From the NCBI RefSeq assembly GCF_028606985.1, contig NZ_CP117416.1, positions 844,001 through 908,000 of the forward strand: a DNA stretch of 64,000 nucleotides, read 5' to 3'. The notes below the pieces were generated by a model that was not told the origin of the DNA, searched no databases, and saw only the letters and a program-made list of their open reading frames with translations. The DNA comes from Paenibacillus kyungheensis. GTDB taxonomy: Bacteria > Bacillota > Bacilli > Paenibacillales > Paenibacillaceae. This document shows positions 54,244 through 63,193 of the stretch, in pieces; position 1 is the stretch's first letter, and each line of letters starts with the position of its first letter. A program made the position numbers and the translations under genes.

Positions 54244-54510
54244 ATGGCTATCGAAATGAGTATCCAGAACACACCTAACCCGAACGCGGTCAAAATCAAT
54301 GCCAATCAACATATTTTTGAAGGTCCAGCTAGTACTTCACTCAAAGCAGGAGATAGCACAGACCATCCATTAGCAAGCGCATTGATCAGTATCGACGGTG
54401 TTGATAATATTTTTGGGATGCGTGATTTTGTAACGATAAGTAAATTACCTGATGCAAGCTGGGATGATATTATTCCACAAGTAGAAGCAGCTTTTGAGAA
54501 CGCTGAATAA
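54244..54510 (+). CDS. Nfu/NifU N-terminal domain protein
   Basis: 88 residues. Excellent AGGAGGAA site. IQNTPNPNAVKINANQHIF and LASALISIDGVDNIFGMRDFVTISK are the Nfu_N domain, which in larger proteins lies before the Cys-x-x-Cys NifU C-terminal domain that holds the iron-sulfur cluster. The cysteine domain is absent here, so the protein cannot itself carry that cluster. Stand-alone Nfu_N proteins are common in bacilli and may modulate Fe-S assembly. Terminator at 54545. Confidence 0.88.
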   Translation: MAIEMSIQNTPNPNAVKINANQHIFEGPASTSLKAGDSTDHPLASALISIDGVDNIFGMRDFVTISKLPDASWDDIIPQVEAAFENAE

Positions 54511-54544
54511 TTGTAGCTTATAAAGTGGATTGAAGTGTTACCCG

Positions 54545-54576
54545 AAAAGAAGAGCAAAGTGCTCTTCTTTTTTTTA
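54545..54576 (+). terminator. Intrinsic terminator
   Basis: AAAAGAAGAGCA and TGCTCTTCTTTT pair around a 3-base loop with a T run of more than 7. Confidence 0.9.
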
Positions 54577-54706
54577 TATTACAGTCCGTCAGCGAATATC
54601 AAATTAAGGAATACAAGTGAATGTTGCTCATATTCCTGCTACAATATGCACAGGTTTATTTTTACAAATCATTATAATTATACGATCAATGAAGGAGAAT
54701 GATATC

Positions 54707-55534
54707 ATGGGGATTTTTGATAAATTTCGTAAACCTAAAGAAGAATCCACTTCAACGTCAGCATACGATCATATTGTTCCTATGCCAACAGCCGTACCTA
54801 ATCAACAAGAAGTACCAATGGTACTCGGGTTTGCATTACTAAGCAGTGAGACCTGTGATTGGTCATCATTTATTGATAATCTACATAAAGATGCTGAAAT
54901 TACGATTGAAAATCAACCCAATGAAGAAAATATCGTATTTGAAGTAGAAGGAATGCAGGTAGTGGTCGCTCATATGCCTGCACCGATACCTAACCGTGAA
55001 GTGGAAGAATGCTGTAAATATAATTTGTTGTGGCCAGAAGCAGAGCAAGTGGTAGCTACTCATCGTTCCCATGTTATTGTCAGTGTATCCGGTGCACCTA
55101 ATCCAATTGCAGCGCATTTGTTATTTACACAAGTAGTCAGTAGCATGATGCAGCTCAACGAAGCATTAGCTTTTTATATGGCTCCGATGGTCGTATCTGC
55201 TGAAAGTTATGTAGAAAGTGCACAAATGCTCAAAGAAGGAGAACTACCTGTACAATTATGGGTATTTATCGGATTGTATCAAAATGAACAAGGTCGTTGT
55301 TCTTATACAAGAGGGCTTGAACGTTTTGGCAAATACGAGATCGAAGTGATTCATTCCGAACATTCGTTAAGTGAGGTATTTGAATTTACGATGATGGTGG
55401 TCGACTATGTTATTAGTTATAACGTCTCATTAGAACAGGGCGAGACAATAGGTTTCTCAGAAGAGCAACGCCTATCGCTGACTGTATCTCAAGGAATAGC
55501 TGTAGAGAATGATAGCATTAAGGTTGGCTATTGA
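54707..55534 (+). CDS. DUF4261 protein
   Basis: 275 residues from ATG 54707, with GAAGGAGAA upstream; the open frame further up lacks a site. After the basic N-terminal MGIFDKFRKPKEES and a proline-rich linker, the core begins PMVLGFALLSSETCDWSSFIDNL and continues with VVVAHMPAPIPNREVEECC and LWPEAEQVVATHRSHVIVSV, the pattern of DUF4261. A C-terminal half is also typical (WVFIGLYQNEQGRCSYTRGLERFGKYEIEV). These proteins are widespread in bacteria and have no assigned role. Confidence 0.82.
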   Translation: MGIFDKFRKPKEESTSTSAYDHIVPMPTAVPNQQEVPMVLGFALLSSETCDWSSFIDNLHKDAEITIENQPNEENIVFEVEGMQVVVAHMPAPIPNREVEECCKYNLLWPEAEQVVATHRSHVIVSVSGAPNPIAAHLLFTQVVSSMMQLNEALAFYMAPMVVSAESYVESAQMLKEGELPVQLWVFIGLYQNEQGRCSYTRGLERFGKYEIEVIHSEHSLSEVFEFTMMVVDYVISYNVSLEQGETIGFSEEQRLSLTVSQGIAVENDSIKVGY

Positions 55535-55754
55535 TATAGATCATTACAGACATAACCTCATAGATACACTATTGTATAGAAGCAGTATAACGATGCCGCT
55601 CTTATAATAGGTATAAGTATGATGTAAGACAACGACTATCTTAGTAGATAGTCGTTTTTTTATTTGATTCTATTTAGAAGAAGGCAATTAGAGTGTATTA
55701 ATCGATCCAACTGTATATAGCATAAAATACGAATAAGCATTATAGAATTGCGCA

Positions 55755-56672
55755 TTACAAGATACGCGATAGCTTACGATAAGCACGCGGAGGAATGCCT
55801 TCACTTTTACGAAAAATACGGCTGAAATAATGGATATCGGCATAACCTACTTGTCGTCCAATTTCTTCAATCGATGCGTCTGTCTCTTGTAATAATCGCC
55901 TTGCTTCACGATGACGGAGCATTTGAATATATTCGCCTGGAGGCATACCTGCCATCTTTTTAAATACTTTGATCATATGATCTTCATTCATATTGAGTTC
56001 TTCAGCTAATAGACGATTATTCCATTGATTCTCGGGATGCTGTTCGATCGTATTCATCATTTCCAAAATACGATCTCCATGCACAGGTTGGTTGGTGTGA
56101 TGGTACGATTTTTGAGAGCGTAGCAGTAGACCTAGAATCTGTAACAAGATTGCTTTGCAGATAAGTAAATAACCTGGAGAACGCATCGTAAATTCATGCA
56201 CCAGTTGTTCGATTAATTGTACACATGATGGTGTAGGGATATACAACCAACGAGTAGATAAAGGAGCAAATCCTTCTGCTACCGCTTCAGTAGCAAATTT
56301 ACTTTCGGTAATTTTGTGTGGATGTACGATTAAATCTTCTTCACGCACAATATGAAGCTCATGGAAAAAGTCAAAGTGAATCCCTATAAATTGTGCACTA
56401 GGGGTAGAAGTGACTTCATTGCGGTGATATACCCCTGCTGGAATAAACAATAAATGCCCTGTCGGAATCACAAGACGTTGCTCTGCTACATGAGTCACAG
56501 CTTCTCCTTTGCGTACATATAACAGTTCAAAGTCATAAATCATTCGTTTGTTCAATGTACCTGTAGGTAACTTCTGATACTGTGCGTAATGAATATTAGG
56601 AGACCATTGTTCTATAGGAGCAAGACGTTGCTTGCGATACTTTTCTAGAGAAAATAAACCGGAATTGTCCAA
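55755..56672 (-). CDS. AraC-family regulator with cupin domain
   Basis: 305 residues, starting at TTG 56672 with AAAGGAGAG upstream. N-terminal cupin-like sensor about 20-110 (FELLYVRKGEAVTHVAEQRL, LLFIPAGVYHR). C-terminal tandem HTH about 215-300: LAEELNMNEDHMIKVFKKMAG and IEEIGRQVGYADIHYFSRIFRKSEGIPPRAYR, the AraC signature. Divergent from the sugar isomerase/oxidoreductase pair (about 128 bases between starts), so it likely controls those genes in response to a sugar or sugar acid. Confidence 0.92.
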   Translation of the reverse strand: MDNSGLFSLEKYRKQRLAPIEQWSPNIHYAQYQKLPTGTLNKRMIYDFELLYVRKGEAVTHVAEQRLVIPTGHLLFIPAGVYHRNEVTSTPSAQFIGIHFDFFHELHIVREEDLIVHPHKITESKFATEAVAEGFAPLSTRWLYIPTPSCVQLIEQLVHEFTMRSPGYLLICKAILLQILGLLLRSQKSYHHTNQPVHGDRILEMMNTIEQHPENQWNNRLLAEELNMNEDHMIKVFKKMAGMPPGEYIQMLRHREARRLLQETDASIEEIGRQVGYADIHYFSRIFRKSEGIPPRAYRKLSRIL

Positions 56673-56800
56673 AAAAATCTCTCCTTTTCCTAAATCTATT
56701 TCATTTTATTGCTGATAGAATAACGTTAATTAAGCGATAGATCAATCTATTTATCACTTTGAAATGTTATACGGAATCTATATCTATAGGAGGCGGTTTT

Positions 56801-57637
56801 GTGAAAAAAGGAATTAATATCTGGTCATTTGCAGACAACTATAGTATCGCAGAATGTGCCAGTATCGCAAGTGATGCCGGATTTACTGGAATCGAATTAT
56901 CGTTACAAGCAGAAGGTGAGCTGGCATTAGATAGTTCTGAATCAGAGCTGATTGCAATTCGCAACACTGTTATCGATCAAGGGTTAGAGATTAGTGGATT
57001 AGCTACAGGGCTATACTGGGAATATTCGATGACCAGTGACGATCAGAAGATCCGTCAGCATGCGATCGATATCTGTCGTAAACAGTTAGAAGTAGCCGCC
57101 GCACTGGAAGTGGATGCGATTCTAGTGATTCCCGGAGGTGTCGGTGTCGATTTTATCCCTGATTACCCTGTTGTTGCTTATGATCTTGCATATGAACGCG
57201 CATTAGAAGCGATAAGCCAATTATCTACAGAAGCGCAATCAGTTGGTGTGCATATCGGAATCGAAAATGTATGGAATAAGTTTTTACTTTCACCGCTTGA
57301 AATGAAATCTTTTTTGGATGATATCCATTCAGCGTATGTCGGTGCTTATTTTGACGTGGGTAATGTAGTCTACTCCGGTTATCCCGAGCATTGGATTCGT
57401 ATTCTAGGAGAGCGGATCAAAAAAGTACATTTTAAAGATTATCGCCGTGAGGTAGGTGGGCTAGCAGGCTTTGTAGATTTGTTAGCAGGTGATGTGAATT
57501 ATCCGGCTGTTGTTAATGCTCTGCGCGAGATTGACTATACCAACTATGTCACTGCGGAGATGATTCCAGCGTACAAATACTATTCGAACCAGTTAATTTA
57601 TAACACGTCGCATGCTATGGATAGTATTTTGGGATAA
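56801..57637 (+). CDS. Sugar phosphate isomerase/epimerase (xylose-isomerase-like TIM barrel)
   Basis: 278 residues from GTG 56801, with AGGAGGCGG upstream. The AP-endonuclease-2/xylose-isomerase fold shows in GINIWSFADNYS, then GFTGIELSL, ILVIPGGVG, VHIGIENVWNKFLLSP and GAYFDVGNV, with metal ligands Glu, Asp and His of the family (IENVWN, FDVGN, KVHFKD). Close to L-xylulose-5-P/hexulose epimerases and myo-inositol pathway enzymes. Its stop is 14 bases before the oxidoreductase gene, so the pair forms an operon. Confidence 0.88.
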   Translation: MKKGINIWSFADNYSIAECASIASDAGFTGIELSLQAEGELALDSSESELIAIRNTVIDQGLEISGLATGLYWEYSMTSDDQKIRQHAIDICRKQLEVAAALEVDAILVIPGGVGVDFIPDYPVVAYDLAYERALEAISQLSTEAQSVGVHIGIENVWNKFLLSPLEMKSFLDDIHSAYVGAYFDVGNVVYSGYPEHWIRILGERIKKVHFKDYRREVGGLAGFVDLLAGDVNYPAVVNALREIDYTNYVTAEMIPAYKYYSNQLIYNTSHAMDSILG

Positions 57638-57651
57638 AGGAGGCATCTACA

Positions 57652-58683
57652 ATGGTAAAAGTAGGATTAGTGGGATTTGGATTTATGGGGCATATGCATT
57701 TAGAAAATTATATTCGTCTGGCAAAAGAAGGATTAGATGTGCAATTAGTAGCGATCTGTGATGTGCGAATTGAAGAGTTAAAGCATACAAGAGTAACCGG
57801 AAATATAGCGACAGATACAGATACTACCGAGATTGATCTATCTGCGTATCATTTGTACGACAATCTGGAAACGATGCTGTTGCACGAGCAGTTAGACGTT
57901 ATCGATCTTACATTACCAACATACTTACATGCTCCTATCGCTTGTGATCTGCTATCTCGTGGATATAATGTGTTTTGTGAAAAGCCGATGGCTATAAGCG
58001 CATCTGCCGGGCAACAGATGGTGGAAGCGGCACAAGCTCACCAGAAGCAGTTGATGATCGGGCAATGTCTACGCTTCTGGCCAGCATATGAATATTTGCG
58101 AGAAATAGTGATGAATCAGACATTGGGTCAGGTGATCAGCGGTTCTTTTTTTCGCGGTGGAGAGACGCCTAAAGGTTGGTTTGTCCAAAAAGAGCGCAGT
58201 GGTGGAGCGATGCTTGATATGCATATTCATGATGTCGATATTATTCAATGGATATTCGGTGTACCCGAAGCGGTGTCTTCGTTAGCACGTAATGTTGTAC
58301 CGGGTAGTGGGTATGATATTGTATCGACCAATTATATATATCCAGATGGCAAAGTGATTAATGCTCAAGCAGATTGGACACTACAAGGGGATTATGGATT
58401 TGCGATGACGTATCGTGTGAATTTGGAACACGGTAATCTTGTATTTGAGCAAGGGAGCGTAAAAGTGAATCCTAATGATAGCGAAGGATATACCGCTCAA
58501 TTGTCATCAGATATGGGATATTATCGTCAGTTACGTTATTTTGTAGAACGATTGTTAGATGGTCAACCGATGTCGCAAGCTACACCTGAAAGTACACTGA
58601 TATCGGTACAACTGGTGGAAGCGGAAATATTATCTGCTAATCGCGCAGGTGAAAAAGTAAATGTTCCTGTAACCACAATCTAA
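57652..58683 (+). CDS. Gfo/Idh/MocA-family oxidoreductase
   Basis: 343 residues with AAAGGAGG upstream. The NAD(P) motif is VGLVGFGFMGHMHLENYIR, and the key lysine is in the family motif FCEKPMAIS (residues about 107-115). HIHDVDIIQWIFG supplies the conserved His/Asp region. The family oxidises or reduces sugars and inositols such as myo-inositol, glucose and 1,5-anhydro sugars. It is downstream of an isomerase/epimerase and near an AraC regulator, which implies a carbohydrate catabolic pathway; the particular sugar is not readable. Confidence 0.92.
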   Translation: MVKVGLVGFGFMGHMHLENYIRLAKEGLDVQLVAICDVRIEELKHTRVTGNIATDTDTTEIDLSAYHLYDNLETMLLHEQLDVIDLTLPTYLHAPIACDLLSRGYNVFCEKPMAISASAGQQMVEAAQAHQKQLMIGQCLRFWPAYEYLREIVMNQTLGQVISGSFFRGGETPKGWFVQKERSGGAMLDMHIHDVDIIQWIFGVPEAVSSLARNVVPGSGYDIVSTNYIYPDGKVINAQADWTLQGDYGFAMTYRVNLEHGNLVFEQGSVKVNPNDSEGYTAQLSSDMGYYRQLRYFVERLLDGQPMSQATPESTLISVQLVEAEILSANRAGEKVNVPVTTI

Positions 58684-58727
58684 TTCAGCAATAACTTGAA
58701 TAGCTTCATCATATATAGATAGGTCAG

Positions 58728-58777
58728 AACTATATTTAGATCACTTTGTCGATAAAGTGATCTGAATATAGTTTTTT
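58728..58777 (+). terminator. Strong intrinsic terminator
   Basis: AACTATATTT...AATATAGTT with an inner AGATCACTTT...AAAGTGATCT stem form a hairpin of about 20 bp, then seven T residues. Confidence 0.92.
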
Positions 58778-58866
58778 TATTTGCAGGTATATACCAAATT
58801 TTGAATATCATAATTTGAATTGTAGTGTATAATCATAAAGCCCAAATGAATATAAAGGAGTCGTGT

Positions 58867-60051
58867 ATGAATACAGAACAGTCACAGCCATTTGTTCTAC
58901 GCCAGAGTCTACTGTGGATCATGGCGATTGCTTCAGGGTTAGCTGTTGCTAACTTATATTATAATCAGCCATTGCTTGCAGATATGGCGACTTCCTTCGG
59001 AATTAGTCGTGATAAAGCAGGGTATATCTCTACTTTTACACAGATTGGATATGCACTTGGCATGTTGTTATTTGTCCCATTGGGAGATATTAGAGAGCGA
59101 CGTAAGCTGATCTCAACACTGCTTATTTTGGTTACGATTTCGCTATTAGGTGCGGCGGCTTCCACTCATATTGTTTGGATGTATATTGCCAGTTTTGCAA
59201 TAGGACTGACAACGGTAGTTCCACAGATTTTAGTTCCTTTTTCAGCGCAATTGGCTACACCGGAACAGCGGGGCAAAGTGATCGGGACAGTCATGAGTGG
59301 ATTGTTATTCGGTATTTTGCTCGCTCGAACGATCTCAGGATTGATCGGCGGGACATGGGGCTGGCGCTGGATGTATGGGATAGCGGCGATAATGATGTTT
59401 GTCCTATTTCTAGTGTTACGACGCAAATTGCCACATGTAGAACCGTTGATGAAATCAACATACTCTGAATTGTTAATATCTATTGGTGGATTGATCCGGC
59501 AGTATGCGGTGTTGCGTGAAGGGGCATTGATCGGAGCGCTCAATTTTGCTTCCTTTAGTGTATTCTGGACATCGCTTAGCTTCTATCTAGAAGGAGAACC
59601 TTATCATTATAGTAGCCAGATTGCAGGGCTGTTCGGATTGGTTGGTGTCGTCGGTGCATTAGGTGCTCCTATTGTTGGACGCATTGCGGATCGGATACAA
59701 CCCAAATGGATTATCGGCGCGATGATTGTTGTGACATTGATTTCATTTGCCTTTTTCGGCTGGTTAGGGGGTACATTGATCGGTCTGATGATCGGAATCG
59801 TATTACTGGATCTAGGCGTACAAGGAGCCCAAGTCTCCAATCAGGCTCGAATCTATGCGCTCAATGATAGTGCTCGCAGTCGCCTGAATACGGTACTGAT
59901 GGTCAGTACATTTGTAGGTGGAGCGATCGGTTCTTCGGTGAGTAGCTATATGTGGAAAATCGGCGGGTGGAGTGCTGTTAGTCTATCCGGTGGAGTCTTT
60001 ATGCTGTTATCGCTGATCGTCTGGAGTATCGCTAGATGGAGAAAACAATAA
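58867..60051 (+). CDS. MFS exporter (DHA1-like)
   Basis: 394 residues from ATG 58867, with AAAGGAG 6 bases upstream; the open frame upstream lacks a site. Twelve membrane segments. ASGLAVANLYYNQPLLADMA is typical of a subgroup of sugar/drug efflux carriers in bacilli, motif A is LGDIRERRKLI, and LFGILLARTISGLIGGTWGWRWM is in the motif C region. It follows the strong terminator at 58728, so it has its own promoter. Confidence 0.88.
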   Translation: MNTEQSQPFVLRQSLLWIMAIASGLAVANLYYNQPLLADMATSFGISRDKAGYISTFTQIGYALGMLLFVPLGDIRERRKLISTLLILVTISLLGAAASTHIVWMYIASFAIGLTTVVPQILVPFSAQLATPEQRGKVIGTVMSGLLFGILLARTISGLIGGTWGWRWMYGIAAIMMFVLFLVLRRKLPHVEPLMKSTYSELLISIGGLIRQYAVLREGALIGALNFASFSVFWTSLSFYLEGEPYHYSSQIAGLFGLVGVVGALGAPIVGRIADRIQPKWIIGAMIVVTLISFAFFGWLGGTLIGLMIGIVLLDLGVQGAQVSNQARIYALNDSARSRLNTVLMVSTFVGGAIGSSVSSYMWKIGGWSAVSLSGGVFMLLSLIVWSIARWRKQ

Positions 60052-60062
60052 CAAGATAAAAA

Positions 60063-60106
60063 CAAAGAAGCAGTATCGTTTCCTTATGGATCGATCTGCT
60101 TCTTTG
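60063..60106. terminator. Bidirectional terminator
   Basis: CAAAGAAGCAG (60063-60073) pairs perfectly with CTGCTTCTTTG (60096-60106). It separates the MFS gene from the convergent LOG gene. Confidence 0.82.
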
Positions 60107-60126
60107 ATTTGTAGATGAACAATAAT

Positions 60127-60708
60127 TTATGTACGATCTTCGGTTAGATATGTTTTAACCGAAGGATGCTTATAATGAGCAAATTGTTCCAGTATTCCTT
60201 CAGGAGTGGTATCGACAATCACCATTTCACGATATTTTTGTTGCATAAATTTTTGACTTGTCATTTGGTCAAATAAAGTGATCAAAGGATCATAATAGTG
60301 CTCTATATTCATTAGACCACAAGGCTTTTTATGTAATCCCAGTTGTGCCCATGTAAAGATTTCAAAATATTCTTCCATTGTACCAGCACCACCAGGTAAA
60401 ACGATAAATCCATCAGACATTTCTGCCATTTTGGCTTTGCGTTCATGCATAGAGTCTACAATAATCAATTCAGTCAAATGGTTATGAGCAATTTCACGAT
60501 TTTGAAGAAAATGAGGTAATATACCAATGACTGTACCGCCTTTTTCTAAAACAGCATCAGCTACTGCACCCATCAATCCGACAGTAGCGCCGCCATAGAC
60601 AAGTGTAATCTTACGCTTAGCTAGTTCATGACCTAAAGCTATTGCATGTTCTCGATAGCTAGGCAAAGCTCCATCACTTGAACCGCAAAATATAGCTATA
60701 CTTTTCAT
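60127..60708 (-). CDS. LOG-family protein (cytokinin riboside 5'-monophosphate phosphoribohydrolase-like)
   Basis: 193 residues from ATG 60708, AAAGGAGC 9 bases upstream; the open frame above it has no site. Rossmann-like fold: IFCGSSDGALPSY, GLMGAVADA, and the signature PGGAGTMEEYFEIFTW (residues about 105-120), with the following catalytic Glu. MHERKAKM is also conserved. The family hydrolyses the N-glycosidic bond of nucleoside monophosphates (YvdD/YgdH-like, TIGR00730) and activates cytokinin in plants. In bacteria the role is unclear. Confidence 0.93.
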   Translation of the reverse strand: MKSIAIFCGSSDGALPSYREHAIALGHELAKRKITLVYGGATVGLMGAVADAVLEKGGTVIGILPHFLQNREIAHNHLTELIIVDSMHERKAKMAEMSDGFIVLPGGAGTMEEYFEIFTWAQLGLHKKPCGLMNIEHYYDPLITLFDQMTSQKFMQQKYREMVIVDTTPEGILEQFAHYKHPSVKTYLTEDRT

Positions 60709-60818
60709 TTTATAATCGCTCCTTTTTTCATCTGAACATAATTTAGTTGTCAATATACCATAAAGTAAACAGAAAATGAATAGAATATTATATCTATTCG
60801 CATTCCTGATACAACTAT

Positions 60819-60857
60819 AAAAAAGCTCTCTCCTACATTAATAAGAAAGAGCTTTTT
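60819..60857. terminator. Bidirectional terminator
   Basis: AAAAAAGCTCTCTC pairs with GAAAGAGCTTTTTT with one mismatch, then T run. Confidence 0.88.
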
Positions 60858-60879
60858 TACATTATATTCACTTGTCAGC

Positions 60880-62148
60880 TTATTTAAATTCAACAGATTC
60901 GTGCATACTATTCCATGCGGCTTGACCTACAATACCGAGTCTCCAGATTGAGATGCCTTTTAGATCGTAGCGCTTCGCTAGACCGATTTTGGAATTGACT
61001 GAATCTGCATTTTCACTACCTAATGAGATACCTAGAATAAGTTTGTTTTTATTGATCTGTTTTAACGCTAATGAGATCGCTTCATCGACTTTGGCAAGTG
61101 GTTCAGGGCTTTTCTCTTTATCATACGCATACGCCATAATAATAATATCGTCTGCTAACGTGCCTAATGTGCGATAATCGTAGCCTTGATACGAGCTGTT
61201 AAGCGGGTGGAGCACTACAGTTAATTTAAGATTTTTTTGATGAGCTTGAGTGGCTATATTTTGGATAAATGCATTATAGTCTTTTTGCGCCTGAAGCTTG
61301 TCTCCGGTTAATCCTAATCCTTCAAAATCAAGTACTATTCCTTTAAATCCTTTTTGAGTAGCTGTATCGACAATGCCTTTGATCGTTTGTTGTTGTAATG
61401 TTGGATTTTCCAAATTCTTATTTAATTCTCCATGTCCATCAACAGCATAGACCATGAGATAAGGAGAAGTGCCTTGTGTAGCGGTATTCTGAATAATCGA
61501 TTCCGGTGTATCGGCTCCTGCAGATTGAGGCCAGCGATATTCTTTGCCTGTATCCGCAATCGTGAATTTACCATTCAGATCAATTCGACTCCAACCAAAT
61601 GCCATCGTATCAAAATCAGGAATCATTGCACGCTCATCATATGAAGATAAAGCGTAAAATCCCATCGTATACAAATCTTCTTGTGGTGAAGTGATCGAGA
61701 CCGTTTTGGAAGCTTGATCCCATTTCACACCTGCTCCAAATTGCTGACTGAAAAAGCTAAGTGGAATCATCGTATTGTTGCTAATCGTCTGTGGTGCCAG
61801 AGCCAATGTAACGTTTTTGCTATCGACTGTTGCTTGGGTACTTCCCATAGTTAAAATCACTTTTTTGGTAGTTGAAGCTTCTTTTTTAGTAGCTGTAATT
61901 GTTTTGGAAGTTTGGTTCCATTGAACATCAATACCAAGTGCTTCAGAGATAGCACGGAACGGAACCATCGTTGTTCCTTTAATAGCTACAGGTTGAACTG
62001 GAAAAGGCAAAGCATATCCATCTAACATAATACTCACCCCACCACTGGTAGCAGCTTGAGCAACTGAAGATGTCCAAGATAAAGCAGGTGTAACCAGACT
62101 ACCCATCAACAAAGTACTACATAAAGTTAGTTTGACGATCGTTTTCAA
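60880..62148 (-). CDS. Stalk-domain (copper amine oxidase N-terminal-like) GH18-type protein
   Basis: 422 residues from TTG 62148 with AGGAGGAAT upstream. Signal peptide about 1-33 ending AQA. Residues about 38-155 contain two copies of the 'stalk' domain (PVAIKGTTMVPFRAISEALGIDVQW and MIPLSFFSQQFGAGVKWDQASKTVSI), found in many Paenibacillus and Clostridium surface proteins. Residues about 165-420 look like a GH18 barrel: GIVLDFEGLGL is the catalytic region, a shortened form of the chitinase DxxDxDxE motif that keeps the Asp and Glu, then MAYAYD and ISIWRLG. It is probably a secreted cell-wall-associated glycosidase, perhaps spore-related. Chitinase activity is not implied. Confidence 0.85.
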   Translation of the reverse strand: MKTIVKLTLCSTLLMGSLVTPALSWTSSVAQAATSGGVSIMLDGYALPFPVQPVAIKGTTMVPFRAISEALGIDVQWNQTSKTITATKKEASTTKKVILTMGSTQATVDSKNVTLALAPQTISNNTMIPLSFFSQQFGAGVKWDQASKTVSITSPQEDLYTMGFYALSSYDERAMIPDFDTMAFGWSRIDLNGKFTIADTGKEYRWPQSAGADTPESIIQNTATQGTSPYLMVYAVDGHGELNKNLENPTLQQQTIKGIVDTATQKGFKGIVLDFEGLGLTGDKLQAQKDYNAFIQNIATQAHQKNLKLTVVLHPLNSSYQGYDYRTLGTLADDIIIMAYAYDKEKSPEPLAKVDEAISLALKQINKNKLILGISLGSENADSVNSKIGLAKRYDLKGISIWRLGIVGQAAWNSMHESVEFK

Positions 62149-62310
62149 CTATATTCCTCCTAGTATATATCGCTATGTATACAAATGATTCCAATCTACG
62201 TGTAACCTGTATTCACCTCATTACCTCATATTCAGTATCTTTATAACTTTAGTTATTTTACCAAATAAAGTAATTATATACTATATTTTTTGCTACATTA
62301 CAGATTGCAT

Positions 62311-62340
62311 TTGGACTTGTTACTATTTTTATACTATAAT
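62311..62340 (+). promoter_or_regulatory. SigA-type promoter
   Basis: TTGGAC (62311-62316), 18-base spacer, TATAAT (62335-62340), followed 82 bases later by the SDR start. No operator seen. Confidence 0.72.
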
Positions 62341-62422
62341 TTTGTCAAATCTATATCATATTTGAATATTCTTACTCTCTATTATCTATATCGATCCACA
62401 CAACAATAGATGGAGGCTTCTT

Positions 62423-63193
62423 ATGATTACTATTGATTTGAATGGTAAAACAGCATTAGTCACAGGAGCTACAGGTCAGCTAGGAAGAGTAATGGCGCGT
62501 ACACTGGCTCAGAGTGGTGCTGATGTGATACTTCACTATTTTCGTAATCAGGAACAAGCTCTTGTATTGCAACAAGAACTAGAGCAATTAGGACGTTCTG
62601 TGTTTATTATTCAGGCGGATATAGGGCAATTAGCAGATGTGATAGAAATGCGTGATACATTATCGACAAATTTCAAGATGCCTGATATTGTTGTAGGTAA
62701 TGCTGTTTCTCAATATGAGTGGACATCCATATTGGAACAGAATATGCAGGATTATATAGATCAATTTCAGACTACTGTTCTTCAGGCTGTTCATCTATCC
62801 AAAGTATTTGTTCCTCATATGATCCAGCAACAATATGGAAGAATGATAGGAATTAATACCGAATGTGCGATGCAAAATGAACCTACACAATCCGCTTATG
62901 TCGCTGGTAAACGTGGAATGGATGGAATTTATCGTATTCTGGCAAAAGAAATAGGGGAACACCAGATTACAGTAAATCAAGTTGCACCTGGTTGGACATT
63001 AAGTGAGCGTGATCTAGGAGTAGACAGTTCTGATCGACAAGATAGTGCCTATATTCAGCATGTCCCTTTGCAACGCAGAGGAACAGATCAGGAAATTGCT
63101 AATGTAGTCGCTTTTTTGGCTTCTGATCTTGCTAGTTATATTACAGGAGCGTATATTCCAGTAACCGGGGGAAATGTGATGCCTGCTATTTAA
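62423..63193 (+). CDS. SDR oxidoreductase with an altered catalytic Ser
   Basis: 256 residues with TGGAGGC upstream. Rossmann motif TGATGQLGRVMA, catalytic Tyr159 and Lys163 in YVAGK, C-terminal PVTGGNVMPAI. The position 13 residues before the Tyr, normally Ser, is Thr146 in INTECAMQ, and the NNAG motif is replaced by VGNAV. A Thr can partly serve in the active site, but the second change is unusual. The enzyme may have a different or weakened activity. The promoter at 62311-62340 supports its own transcript. Confidence 0.85.
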   Translation: MITIDLNGKTALVTGATGQLGRVMARTLAQSGADVILHYFRNQEQALVLQQELEQLGRSVFIIQADIGQLADVIEMRDTLSTNFKMPDIVVGNAVSQYEWTSILEQNMQDYIDQFQTTVLQAVHLSKVFVPHMIQQQYGRMIGINTECAMQNEPTQSAYVAGKRGMDGIYRILAKEIGEHQITVNQVAPGWTLSERDLGVDSSDRQDSAYIQHVPLQRRGTDQEIANVVAFLASDLASYITGAYIPVTGGNVMPAI

